Assembly (NCBI GenBank): GCA_026874595.1
Contig: CM049307.1
Location: forward strand, 77,166,643 to 77,230,642
DNA: 64,000 nucleotides
Source of the DNA: Sipunculus nudus
Taxonomy: Eukaryota; Annelida; Sipuncula; Golfingiida; Sipunculidae
Direction: 5' to 3'
Within the stretch, counting starts at the first letter, position 1, and the number at the start of each line of letters is the position of its first letter. Both the position numbers and the translations under genes were made by a program. The notes under the pieces were generated by a model. It was not told where the DNA came from, ran no database searches, and saw nothing but the letters and a program-made list of their open reading frames with translations. Shown in pieces: positions 37,866 through 48,728 of the stretch.

Positions 37866-37872
37866 TATAAAT
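37866..37872 (+). promoter_or_regulatory. TATA box of the left-end gene
   Basis: TATAAAT lies about 130 bases upstream of the first ATG of the element (37995), within a GC-richer segment. Spacing leaves room for a leader of about 100 bases. Confidence 0.4.
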
Positions 37873-37994
37873 CTCTGAGAGAGGCTCAGTGTGTCACAGC
37901 GCTCCGAGTTCGTCAGGACAGTCAGATTTTTTTTCTGTTTTCTTTATAGTGTCTGTATACATATCTTTAACTGTTGAATAATCTACATCTAGAC

Positions 37995-40607
37995 ATGGAT
38001 AACCAGGAGTTTTCGCTCGTTCTTGATGTGTAAAATACCGCCAGGGAATATCGGCTGCGTACATGTTATGCACGCGTGTACCCGTTATGTCGATATGCTT
38101 GCTTCGTGATGGGGCTGGTTAAAGCATTTATTGGGGTGGACAATTTTGGACCAACGATACATCTTCACAGGCAAGCTTGCGGTGGGGATAGGAGGAACCA
38201 TTTCCGAATGGCCGGTAAGAAACTCGCCAAGACACAACCGTTTGCGTCCGCTTCTCCCGTGGTTTATGGCAAGACAATATGTTGTGACTGTAAAGCCACG
38301 GTCACACTGGAGATACGACCAGGTTACGACCTGTCCACGACTGAAAATTTGAGGAATCGCCGGACAATCGTGACAAGAACGTGCGACCGATCGCGGTGGT
38401 CGTGGCTGATCACTGGGTGAAAAATCGGTCGCAGGTGGTTTTTGAACATGTTCAAAATCCAGTTGCGACTGATTTGTCAATTTTGAGGTCGTAGGAGCTC
38501 GCAAGAAGGTTGTACCACCAGTCTTTGGTCATCGCACGACCAGTCGTGCATCATCGTGCGACAACTTGTTGCACGATTGGTCGTGCCACTGCTCGTGCCA
38601 CCTCGCGATTGGTGGCACCACTGGTCGTACGACCTTGTGATCAGAATTGCGACTTGCCAAGATCTCCCCCGACTTGTGGCACGACCATACGACTGGTCGT
38701 GCTATCAGCTCGGCAAACGTTATAAAAGTGTCGGGATCTAGAGCTAAGCTCATTCAGCCGTATTTACCTCTATTGTAAGTATGGATCAGCTGATGCCTCC
38801 CTGTAGACTCGAGTTTACGCTGGTTCGGCTACAGCTGGAGCAACAACAACAGCTTGGCGCTATTGCCGCAGCTGCACTTCTGCACCGAAGAAGCCAGCGA
38901 AGACAAAGAAGAAAACGTAAGTACTCTCAGAGGCATCTGTTTCCTGCACAGATTCAGGCTGCGGATCATCTTCTGCCATGGGTACCGTGTAGATTTCTGC
39001 TAGCACCGCGGTGTCTGAAACAAGCTGTTTTCGGCCCTTGCCACGTCCTTTTCCTTTTCGTGGAGGCATATCACTGTACTTTCTTTACGAGATCTAGCGA
39101 ACGAATGACTAGGGCTGATATCAGGCCCAGGAATTTATATCCATACGATCGGTGGCACGACCAGTTGAACGACTAGTCGCAGGTCATTACGACAAGTCGT
39201 ACGATTAGTCGCTGGTCACTAAGACTTGTCGTACGATCAATATTAATCGCAACGACTTGTCGCACGACTGACCTTGCGACCGATCGTCACTAGTTCTGGT
39301 TGATCGTGCAACCGAGCGTGCCACCAGTCATACGATTACCTACCACCAGTATCAAGTACTCACGACCATTTCAGAATCAGGACAAATCTGTGGAGACTGG
39401 TCGTGCGACTACCTGATCGTGGGTCAATCGCACGATTAAACAGTCGTACGATTCAGTGTGACCGTGGCTTTAGGAAACCGGTAAGTGTTCACGCTTATTG
39501 TATGACGTAGTCGAATCTAGGTTGGTTGTGCGTGACGAAGGCATCAGTACTGCTGACGGACGTGTGACGAGCCGGTACAAAGAAATCCGGGGGTATGCTG
39601 CTCAGCGTGTAATGCAGTTAACCCTGAAGGGTTTTTTAGCTATCACGAAAGACTGGTCGCGTAAATCAATAAGATATGACCCCCAGTCTCGTTTTCGTCG
39701 CGCCATCATTGCATACATCGACATGTATGCTATGATTGTGTGTTGCACGCACAAAGTAGAATTGCCCAATGATGTCGCTGAACCCGTCCCGTATAGGGTG
39801 AGATTAACTTGCGCGGACATAATGAGTGTTATGTCCAGGGGGAATTTGATCCCAGACGTGTACGCCCTCTTTATGCGTGTATTACATTTGTGGTGCGAAT
39901 ACAACTTACATACAGTGGAAGTACTGTTTTTTGTCAGAAAGTGTGATTATGAACGCATTAAAGAAATGCAGGGATATGAGGCGCCGTACAATCAATTGGT
40001 CGAAGTCGAAACACAATACGAGTGGAAGTACCTGTGTTACAAGAGCGCGGGGAAAACCACAATGGTGATTGATTCTTCCTGTATGAATGAAATGTTCCCT
40101 GAACCGCGCCCTGATGCCAAAGAAATGTCGTCACGTATCCGTATGTGGGACTTTATTATGCTGGTCTTACATGCAGTTGAGACAGCGTTGAACTCTGGGA
40201 ATATGACGTGTTTCCAAAAGATATTTTTGGTCTGTAACATGGTTCGGGAAATGGAAAAGGCTTTTTGGAATCACCCTGAAAACATGTTTCGTATAAAACA
40301 TGAAAGAGAGATGCACACGTCACAACTGAAAGGGTTACGCGAAGCCTTCAGACCGCGTTTGTGCCTGTACACATCGGTGCGTGATTTGTTAGAGGGGGAC
40401 AGGGGGGACCTTGACGTGTTTGTGGCCCCCATGTACTTTAGGTGTAATCCCACAACAGGCGAGGTATCATCAGAAGAGTGTGTTAAGTCTTTTCACGAGC
40501 TTAATGACGCGGTGAACATTCTGTGTTTACGTATGCATCCCATTGGACTCGTGCGCGGTATATTCCCGTGGCCGACAGCACCCCACCCCGCCGTGTTACA
40601 CGTTTAA
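37995..40607 (+). pseudogene. Left-end gene of the element, unknown function, split by a transposon
   Basis: An ATG at 37995 starts a frame that meets TAA after 12 codons (38031) and then stays open to about 38292. There a 1.18-kb TIR transposon is inserted. Coding sequence resumes past the insertion, open from 39474 to 40607; the long right-hand part is about 370 codons with no early ATG. Left and right parts are not in the same simple frame across the insertion, so an indel or a small intron may be involved. A donor-like GTAAGT is at 39481. The right-hand part is helical with many R, Y and W residues. No domain was recognised. It is weakly reminiscent, in its 'H-T-V' and surrounding helices, of the minus-strand gene at the right end (62846-63922). 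Confidence 0.6.
38291..39472. mobile_element. TIR DNA transposon (MITE-like), TA target site
   Basis: The 19-base end at 38291-38309 (taaagccacggtcacactg) is exactly inverted at 39454-39472. Outermost TA on both sides fits a TA target duplication with the ends starting AAGCC. The 1.18-kb interior is full of short palindromic phrases around 'gtcgtacgac' and 'ggtcgtgcgac', which fold back on each other. A central part (38780-38930) has a promoter-like TATAAAAG (about 38721), a Gln- then Ala/Leu- then Arg-rich frame, and a donor-like GTAAGT. It may be a remnant of a transposase 5' exon, but no transposase domain is visible. The element is probably non-autonomous. Confidence 0.8.
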
Positions 40608-40830
40608 AAAGGAGAACTGAAACCCAATCATGAAAAGGTAGAACTGTAACCCTATCATGAAAAGGGAGAACTGTGACTGATATTATTTCTTTTTTTATTA
40701 TAGGTACGAAACAGGACTTCACCCTTAAGAAAGGGAGAACTTTGTTACACATTTAAAAGGGAGAACTGTAACCCATTCATGAAAAGGTAGAACTGTAACC
40801 CTATTATTTCCTTTTATTAAAGGTACGTTG
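40608..40830 (+). repeat. Direct repeat between left-end gene and polymerase
   Basis: Units of the form 'catgaaaaggtagaactgta' and 'aaaagggagaactgtaaccc' occur several times. The block 40608-40725 is repeated in shortened form at 40755-40827; both end in a T-rich stretch and 'aggtacg'. The motif resembles the 'gggtagaagtt' phrases in the field at 36.6-37.8 kb. It may be a regulatory or replication-related repeat of the element. Confidence 0.6.
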
Positions 40831-40908
40831 ATGCACGTTTACTGTTTAAAAAGAGGGAAGAGAGAGGAGTAAAGTCAGTGGTGTGCAGTAGGTCGGGGTG
40901 CAAACATC

Positions 40909-43900
40909 ATGGACAGCAGCCAAATTCCTGAGGGCTCTCCAAAGCCGCGTGTCACGAGAGATATTTTACCGGACGGAACATATAAATGCACCAGATGTTG
41001 GAAGTTATTTTATAATCATAACGGTTACCACAAGCACCATAAAAATCGAGTGTGTGCGCATGACCGTTTAAAGTACTGGACTCCAAAAAAAGTAGCTAAA
41101 AGGAAGGCAGATTTGGAGGAGCATTTGAACAATATTAAACATTTGAACAATAACAAAAGAAATAAATTAAAATTAAAGAAACCATCTTCATCTACTGCTA
41201 GCAGTACCACTCCTGTTGTTGAGAAGACACCATCCACAGTGCAGCCTCCTTGTTCCATGTCCGATGTATCACAAGCTGCTGCGGAAGCTGTCGCTGGTCT
41301 GGTAAGTAAATATGTTGCACATCTTGTTAGACTGTGATATAATTAAGACTGTGATATATTGATAATCTGTGATAATAAAACTCGACTATTAAAGATATGT
41401 TTTATATGTACTTTCAGATCAGTCTGAAAGATATAATGAACATGTGTCAGATTGAGTCGGACCAGCAGGTGGCGCAGGAGATGGAAGTACCAGCTCACAA
41501 CGCTCTATCTGAGGATCAAGATGAGTCTGTCCCCAGCGGTCAGTTTCCACAGGACGTTGTGGAGCATAGGTCCCCTTCTCAGCAAAAGTCCCCTACCTTT
41601 TCCTCTGAGCAAGAAGAAGATGAGAGCCATTTTGTTTCACAGGTACAGTTAAATTCTTTCTATGTGTTATATTTTATATTGTTTACACAAGTGATGGTGA
41701 TATACATGTATATGCATTGCGTGTTTTTCAGAAAACCGCTTGTAAGAGAGGGGTATGTGGCCATGAGGATGTATTGGTATGTGCTCAAGCAGCTATTCAG
41801 CCTGACCCTTTTGACAGACTGACAGCGGGTGAAGAGGACACGGTCAAAGATTCACAAATTGAGAATACGCAGTTTGTAAGTCAAGACCAGTTACAGGCTA
41901 TGAATAGGGCAACAATACCAGAATTATATTATAAATACATGGCTCAAATAAAAATGTTAAAATTGTACCATCCATCTTATGTGCTATGCCAGGTTGCGAT
42001 ACTGTCACGCAACAACAAATTGTGTTGGATGAGAATACAGATTTGTATATTGATGTGTATAAGTTTAAAAAGGAAAAAAACTGAACACGGATGTATGTTT
42101 TCAGATGTGGGGTGCTGGTGTAAGGAAAAAGCGTCGTTTAGACTCAGACAGTGATAATAGTGTAGCTTCTCCTCCTACTCCCAGGTTTGTGTGTGAAACG
42201 TGCGGTGAGGCATTTAGTACCATACCTGACGGAATGTTACACAGTTGGAGTCATTTACCAAATGCTCCAGACGGTTTTCAGAGTTTTATGAAAGCCCATA
42301 AGAAAGCTATTTACCAGGAATTTGGTCCTCGGTACAGTGACCCTGACTTGGCCGCACAAAAAAGTTACTGTCCTCCTGTGAAAAAAGGGCGCAGTCAGGA
42401 TTCATCCTGCCACACTTATAATTTCTCTTTGGCATTTGATCAGGAAATTTCCCCCGATTTAATTCGTGAACATTTGTCGCATATTTACAGGGATATGGGC
42501 ACAGCTTTCAAAGTCCAAATTGGAATTGGGAGGGTACTCCAATTTAAATTGAATAAAGACTTTAAGTATTTTCGCGCGGAGCACCCTGTGTCAGAAAAAA
42601 TTTTAAAAGACGATGAAAATAAAGATGAAATGCCTCATCGCATCTCAAACCGTCAACATATCGAGAGTGTCGTTGAGAGTATGTTCGCCAATGACATTCC
42701 CGATATGTTGATGACACGCGATGATACCGCATGGGAATTGATAGCCCCGGTTAACGTTCGATATTACACGTTTGATTTAGGATATAATTTAGGTCATTTG
42801 AATACAGATCAATTACCCGCCGAACTTTTACAGTCCCGTTCAATATTCACAAATTCTAAAGTCAAACGGAAAACAGTTACTGATAACCTCTGTTTTTTCC
42901 GTGCACTGGCCGCTCGTCACATCCGAAAACATACGAAAGGTGCATTGGGGAATAAATCTTTTGAAATTGAAAAAGTCGCCAAAAAATTATTTGTGTGGTG
43001 GGAGAAAAGGGAAGACAGAAAATTGGAGGGTGTAAATATTTTAGGGTGTAGGGAAACTGTGTCTCATCCAGCACACTCGGCTATACCCGTGAATGTTTTG
43101 GTAGATGTATTTCCGGGGATTCAGTTGTCAGATTTTCCTTTGTTAGAAGAAATATTTCAAATTAATATTGATGTTTACCGACGTGAAATTTTGGACCCCA
43201 ATACCAATAAAACACGTCGTACAAAGCACACTTTGCAAGCCGTGCATGTATATAAAGGTCTCACTTCTTATCCTAATAGTTTAAAGTTAGATTTATACTG
43301 TAAAGATGAACAATTGACAGAGGATTGTGTAATTCAGTGTCATTTGTCTTGGATTTGTAAATTTGATGGTTACGTAGGTTCATATAAATGTCGCGTATGC
43401 GGCAGACATTTCAGCCAACCTGGTAATTTATCACGTCATGAGTCTCACTGTGACGGGGATCTATGTCCCAAGTATAAGTTTGTGGGAGGGTTCAATAAGT
43501 TATATGATACTATATGGGACAAACTTTTAACCTGTGGGGTGGGTGTGGAATCTGGCAAGAAAATGTACAAAGATTTTATTGTTTATGACTTTGAATCTAT
43601 ATTGGAAACAGACCACGACATGACCGACACGGACAAGACGCGATACACATCCGTACACCGCCCAGTTTCTTTCAGTGTGACCTCTACACTGGACGATGAG
43701 GTAGTGCGTTTGTGACACGGACCCAGAACGTTTAATTGCAAAGTTCATTCAGACCTTAATGAATATACGGAAGGGGTTAAAAAACGCATTGAACATAAAT
43801 TTTATTATGATACAGCAGCCATGAAAACCAGAGCTGAAAATGCTACGGTTAAAGTTCAGGAATGTAATAAATTGAGGGAAGAACAAGGAGGTAGATTGAA

Positions 43901-46900
43901 GGGGGATATGAATTTGTATGCTAAGCGGGGGGAGCAGTGGAATAAACACGTATGGAAAACGTTTGGTTCTTTCAGGAATTATAAATCTGAGATACCTGTT
44001 TTAGGTTATAATTCCTCAAAATATGATTTTAACCTTACCAAAGACTATTTGTTGCCTGGTTTACATAAATTATTGCAGGAAGAAGGTGAAATTGATCGGG
44101 ATTTAGAAACTATCAAGCAGGGTAGTGCCTATACAAAAGTTACAGTTCCAGGTCTTTTCCGTTTCTTAGATATGTATAAATTCCAATCAACGGGTACTAG
44201 TTTAGCTAAATTCATGAAGGCCCATGGGGTCAAAGAGGAAAACGGTTTTTTTCCCTATGAGTGGTTTTCACATGTTGATAAATTAGATGAGACCCAGCTG
44301 CCTCCGGCTGAAGCTTTTTATTCTACCGTGAGGGAATCCAACACATTGGGTGGGGATGAAAAAGAAATTTATGTGAATTATCAACATTGTTTGTCTGTGT
44401 GGCAAGAAAATAATATGTCCACTTTCAAAGATTATTTACGATATTATAATGATTTAGATGTAAGATCTTTTAAAGACGCAGTGCATCATTGGTTGGAGTT
44501 GACTCACAAACACGGGGTTGATGTGTTAAAAGAATATGTCAGTTTACCCGGGTTGTCTCGCATACGAATGTTTCGTTCGGCTGCCGAGCATCCTGGTTTC
44601 TTGGGTTTTTCTTTAAATTCTGAAAATTGGGCCAACGTGGAACCTCTCATTGAACGTAATATTGTGGGTGGTCCTTCCATAATTTTTACAAGGTACAACA
44701 GTGCCGGGGAAACTTTACTCAGGGGGAAAGAGGGTGAGCTTTGTAAAGCGGTATTGGGTTTTGATGCCAACAGCCTCTACCCGTTTGCCATGAGCCGTGA
44801 TCTGCCAAACGGTGCGCCAGTGTTTTGGGGTCCTCCTTCGTTTGTGGAGGAAGGCTTCACACTCGCAGACGAATCTGACGAGGACCATGGTATACCTGTG
44901 GATGTGAGTGAAAGGGTGTTTGTGCCGAGAGACACTTTGTCGAAAGTATCTCGGTTAGAAAGAGAGGTTATGTTGTGGGAGAGTAAATACAATTTTCTAC
45001 CTCAAGGGCGAATGTTGAAACACCAGATAAACATGGGAAAACAAATGAATGTGGGACCTTTCAGAGTGGACGGGGTGGACGAGAGGGGACGTTGTATATA
45101 CGAGGTGAACGGATGTTTTGTGCACGGACACGACTGTGAATTTAACAAGGACAGGGGTACCGACGAATCTAAACAGAAATTGAAAAGAACACGCGTGCGA
45201 AAGGAAATGATTGAAGATATGACTGGGTTGAAAGTTGTCACCTGGTGGGAATGCGAGTTCCGTAAAGGTAACAGGAATTACCAGTATTTTAACAATTTAC
45301 CGCAAACTTTTAAAAAGTGGCAAAGAACTTCAAAAGTAAAACGTGAACCTTTGACTACTCAAACACTGTTACATCGTGTGAAAGAGGGAAAGTTTTTCGG
45401 AGCTCTTGATATCCAAGCTCGCGTCCCCGAACATTTGGAGCACTACTTCGGTGAGATGTGTCCCTTTCTTGTGACGGTAGACATAGAAGCGAAACATGTG
45501 GGAGAACACATGTTCCGTTACATGGAAAAGAACAATTATCCCACCAACACTAAAACTCGTTCGTTGGTGGGCGGTATGAAAGTGGACAAAGTCTTGCTAT
45601 CTTCTGATTATCTGAGGTGGTTGATGGGAAAGGGTGTGATGGTGGAGTGTGTGTATCAGGCCTTAGAATGGGTGGGTGACAAAATACTTAAAACATTTGT
45701 AGACAGTGTAGCGTCGGCTAGACGAGAGGCAGCCGCCGACCCGGACAAGCAGTGTGAAGCCAACACTCAAAAGCTGATCATAAACGCAGCGTACGGGGCC
45801 ACCCTTATGAACAAGCGCAAACACCTCAATATCAAATATGTCCAGGGGGATGCAAGTGTGAATGAGATGCACAACGACGCACGTTTCCGCCAGTCGTGTG
45901 TCGTGGCAGATGAGAAAAAAGACCCGTTGACGGGACAGGTCGAGCGTGAAAGGATGTATGAAGTCGAAATGGCTCCCCGTTCTTTACCTTTTGATGTACC
46001 TAAACAGTTGGGATTTTTCATTTTGCAAACAGCCAAATTGCGTATGCTTCAATTTTATTATGATTGTGTTGATAAATATTTGGGTCGGGACAAGTTTGAA
46101 CTGGGGGAAATGGACACTGATTCATTGTACTTTTCTGTGGGTTTTGATTTACATCCCGATTTTGATAAGTGTCGACCCAACACGTGGCAGGACATATTTA
46201 GCAGTTGGCACCCTCTTTTGTCACAGGTTAAACCTGAATTACAATGTGAATTTAAATCTCATTTATTTCAGCATTGTTTTGATGATTGGGAACCTGATTT
46301 CAATGTTGTATTTTTACAAGTCAGTGTTGTCAGAAGCATTACGAATATGATCAGAAAACACCAAGCCTGTTTAAATTGGAATGTGTTGGAGACCGCTTAA
46401 TTGCTCTGTGTTCTAAGTCTTATTGTTTGTATGTGACGGGTGGGCTACAGAAAAGTGCACTGAAAGGGGTGAATAAACATTTAGTAAAATCTGCATGGGA
46501 CACCATGAAAGAAACATTACAAACTGGAGTGGGTAAAATTGTCAAGAACAAAGGTATTAAAATGGTAAACGGTAGAATGGTGACATATGAACAAGAGAAA
46601 AAAGGGTTTTCTTATCTGTATAAAAAGCGGGTCGTGTGTGAAGACGGCATTCACACCGAACCTTTAAATATAACTTTGAAACCAGCTCTCAAGAATTATA
46701 CTTTGATACAACCTAGAGGTCAAGTGGTAAAACAAAAAGTAAAAACAGTCACAGTACAAAGTAAAGATATACTTAGAAAGAGGTTAGAAATTTCTCATTT
46801 TGGTGGGTTTACACAAGAAGAATCAGATGATATTAGGAGGGAAATGGGATTATTAGGGGATGATGAAATGCATAAAGGGGATAGGGATGGGTATGAAGAC

Positions 46901-46942
46901 GATGATGATGATTATCATAACGATGATCGATATATATTGTAA
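40909..46942 (+). pseudogene. polB: Protein-primed type B DNA polymerase, spliced 5' end, broken
   Basis: This is the replicase of the element. Four exons are proposed: 40909-41301, 41418-41642, 41732-41875 and 42105 onward. All joints are AG/GT in phase 0. Exon 1 and exon 4 each carry a C2H2-like zinc finger (41000; 42187) and a third lies at 43387. Near 42880 a D-N-L-C-F-F-R-A-L-A stretch resembles OTU-type proteases. Exonuclease motifs: D-F-E (43590), N-S-S-K-Y-D (44010), Y-N-D-L-D (44450). Polymerase motif A D-x-x-S-L-Y-P is at 44762, motif B K-L-I-I-N-A-A-Y-G at 45772, and motif C D-T-D-S at 46112. Between A and B (45100-45260) sits the G-C-F-V-H-G-H...W-W-E-C-E endonuclease-like insert known from related polymerases. 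Two breaks: an in-frame TGA at 43713 and a frame change near a T-run at about 46310, after which the C-terminal part continues to 46942 with an acidic tail. The family assignment is firm; the intron model is inference. Confidence 0.85.
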
Positions 46943-46949
46943 CTATATG

Positions 46950-47055
46950 AGTGTAACAGTCAAATAGACAGGATGTTTTTGTTTTATTTTGTACATCAAA
47001 CTGTGCATATTTTCCATATTGTACTGTTAGGCAGTAAATTTCAACTGTAAACAAG

Positions 47056-47103
<48 letters not shown>

Positions 47104-47253
47104 TATATACACACACAAAAAACAAGTGTTACAGTCAAATGAATGGTACATGTTCTTTTATTTTGTACACTTAAACTGTGCATATTTTCCATACTGTACT
47201 GTTAAGCAGACCTTATTAAACGTAATCGTCTAGTTCAACTGTAAACAAGAGTT
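46950..47253. repeat. 110-bp direct repeats flanking (TA)n
   Basis: Two direct copies (about 46951-47060 and 47124-47253) share 'gt.acagtcaaat', 'ttttattttgtaca', 'aaactgtgcatattttccat' and 'caactgtaaacaagagtt'. A (TA)n run at about 47060-47107 separates them. They occupy the gap between polymerase and ATPase, so they may carry the polymerase 3' end and the ATPase promoter. Confidence 0.85.
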
Positions 47254-47270
47254 CGTGTTTTCTCCTCAAC

Positions 47271-48049
47271 ATGGTTGAACCAATAGAAAATATGGTGAAT
47301 GTGATGAAGCGTGATGAGGAAGAATATGAAACAGAGGAGATTAAACGAATGGTTGAAAGGATAATGAATGATGCTGGGCTGAGGAAAGAGTTGTTGGAAT
47401 GTGTGAAATCCGTTCAAACCTATGGGTCTGAAAACGATTATAGGTTTAACCACCCCTGCAACCACATGATCGTAGGTCCGTCTGGTGCTGGTAAGACCAC
47501 TTTAGTGAAAAATGTTTTGGATATTGGTTGGTTTAAAGAGCCTATGGAGCAAGTCATCCTTTTGTATAATAATGAACAACCCATATATGATCAGATGAAA
47601 ATTGATGAGAAATTGAAAGGTCTGACTTTACAAAACGAAGAGTTGTTGAAAAACTTCTTAACCGTACAGAATTCAGTGACGGTGTTAACCCTAAAAGGAC
47701 TTTGATCATAGTCGATGATTTAATGAACGAGGTGAATTCTTCCCCTTTTATGTCTGATTTATTTCTACGTACGGGACATCATTCTTATTGTACTGTTTTT
47801 ATGTTGACACAAAATTTATATGGACATGGGAAACAAGGAAGGAGCATACGTTTGAATGCTCATTATTATCATTTATTCAAAAATCCTGTAGACACGCGTC
47901 AGTATAAGATGTTCGGAGCCCAAATGAATATGAAAGATAAGTTTGATAAAGCTATATCCGAGTTGGGCCCCAATGATTTTTTCACTGTCAATACCACTCA
48001 AAATTCTAATGGTCATATCACGTTCGGTATACCCCCACAAAGGTACTAA
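47271..48049 (+). pseudogene. FtsK/HerA-type packaging ATPase, frameshifted
   Basis: In Polintons and many large DNA viruses this ATPase pumps the genome into the capsid. From ATG 47271 a charged helical leader of about 65 codons precedes the Walker A loop G-P-S-G-A-G-K-T-T (about 47474-47500). The first frame ends at 47705. Just there, in another frame, the Walker B strand L-I-I-V-D-D-L begins and the protein continues to 48049. It includes 'F-M-L-T-Q-N-L-Y' (sensor-like polar residue after a strand) and 'F-K-N-P-V-D', typical of the family. The frame change falls between about 47664 and 47700. The summed length of about 258 residues is normal for the family. Without the frameshift all key motifs would be present, so the damage looks recent. 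Confidence 0.85.
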
Positions 48050-48118
48050 AGTAGTACTAAATGCTGTGGCTTACATCGAGTAAACATCTGAGATTGAGTA
48101 AAAACCTTTTTAGCAACC

Positions 48119-48328
48119 ATGTCCTTCGTAGAAACGTACGTGAAAGAATACATGCCTTACAGTTCGTACGCCTCTCGTATATTACAAGGGGTGGACGAAA
48201 AGGGTAATGTGAACAAAAGAAAGATACGTAAAGTAGCGGCTGGGGCTGGTACGGATTTTCTCGATTTTTTAACCCGGGAAGCCGAAAAAATATTGTATGA
48301 AGAATATCCCGAAAATTCACCCGTGTAA
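48119..48328 (+). CDS. Small helical protein of the element, unknown
   Basis: A 69-residue ORF starting at ATG 48119, 70 bases after the ATPase. It has an aromatic N-terminus (Y, Y, Y, F), a lysine/arginine stretch in the middle (N-K-R-K-I-R-K) and an amphipathic acidic helix at the end. No family was recognised. Its position between ATPase and integrase, where Polintons often carry small virion or regulatory ORFs, supports it being real, as does the tight spacing to the next ORF. Confidence 0.55.
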   Translation: MSFVETYVKEYMPYSSYASRILQGVDEKGNVNKRKIRKVAAGAGTDFLDFLTREAEKILYEEYPENSPV

Positions 48329-48347
48329 AAAAAAACATTTGGTAAAT

Positions 48348-48728
48348 ATGGGATCGAGAGGAGCTAGTAAAGCCAAACGCCGTGTAACGGCGAAGAAATA
48401 CATAGCCGAAATGGGACCAAAAATATTGAAGTTTGTGGACAGTAAAGTACCCTTAGTGGACGTTCCATTTTTTACTCCTAAAACCAACGCCGCTTCTAAG
48501 AAATCTAGGGAGAAAACCCTTAAGAAAAAAGAGCCCGTAACACCTGAGAGTGAGGAAGAGATCACGGACGAGGAGCAAGATGACGCAGACGACTATCCCA
48601 GCTACAGTGATGAAGAAGCTGGAGGAGGTGTTGACTCGCCTGTCGGAGCAAGCTCCGATTCCGGACCCGGTGACGCAGCAGTACAATCAGAACAAACAGA
48701 AAATGACGAAATTGATAGAGAAAACTAA
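48348..48728 (+). CDS. Small basic-to-acidic protein, unknown
   Basis: The preferred start is ATG 48348, giving 126 residues; an in-frame ATG at 48297 would overlap the previous ORF. The first half is strongly basic (K, R; 'K-A-K-R-R' and 'K-K-S-R-E-K') and the second half strongly acidic with Ser, Asp, Glu and Gly. This charge layout is common in DNA-binding or scaffold-type virion proteins, but no homology was seen. Its 3' third overlaps the next ORF in another frame. Confidence 0.55.
   Translation: MGSRGASKAKRRVTAKKYIAEMGPKILKFVDSKVPLVDVPFFTPKTNAASKKSREKTLKKKEPVTPESEEEITDEEQDDADDYPSYSDEEAGGGVDSPVGASSDSGPGDAAVQSEQTENDEIDREN

Noticed and set aside
38085-39176. Several 70-140 codon frames on both strands in the 38-39 kb region
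   Set aside because: Most lie in the palindromic TIR transposon, where inverted repeats give open frames on both strands; no transposase motif was found.
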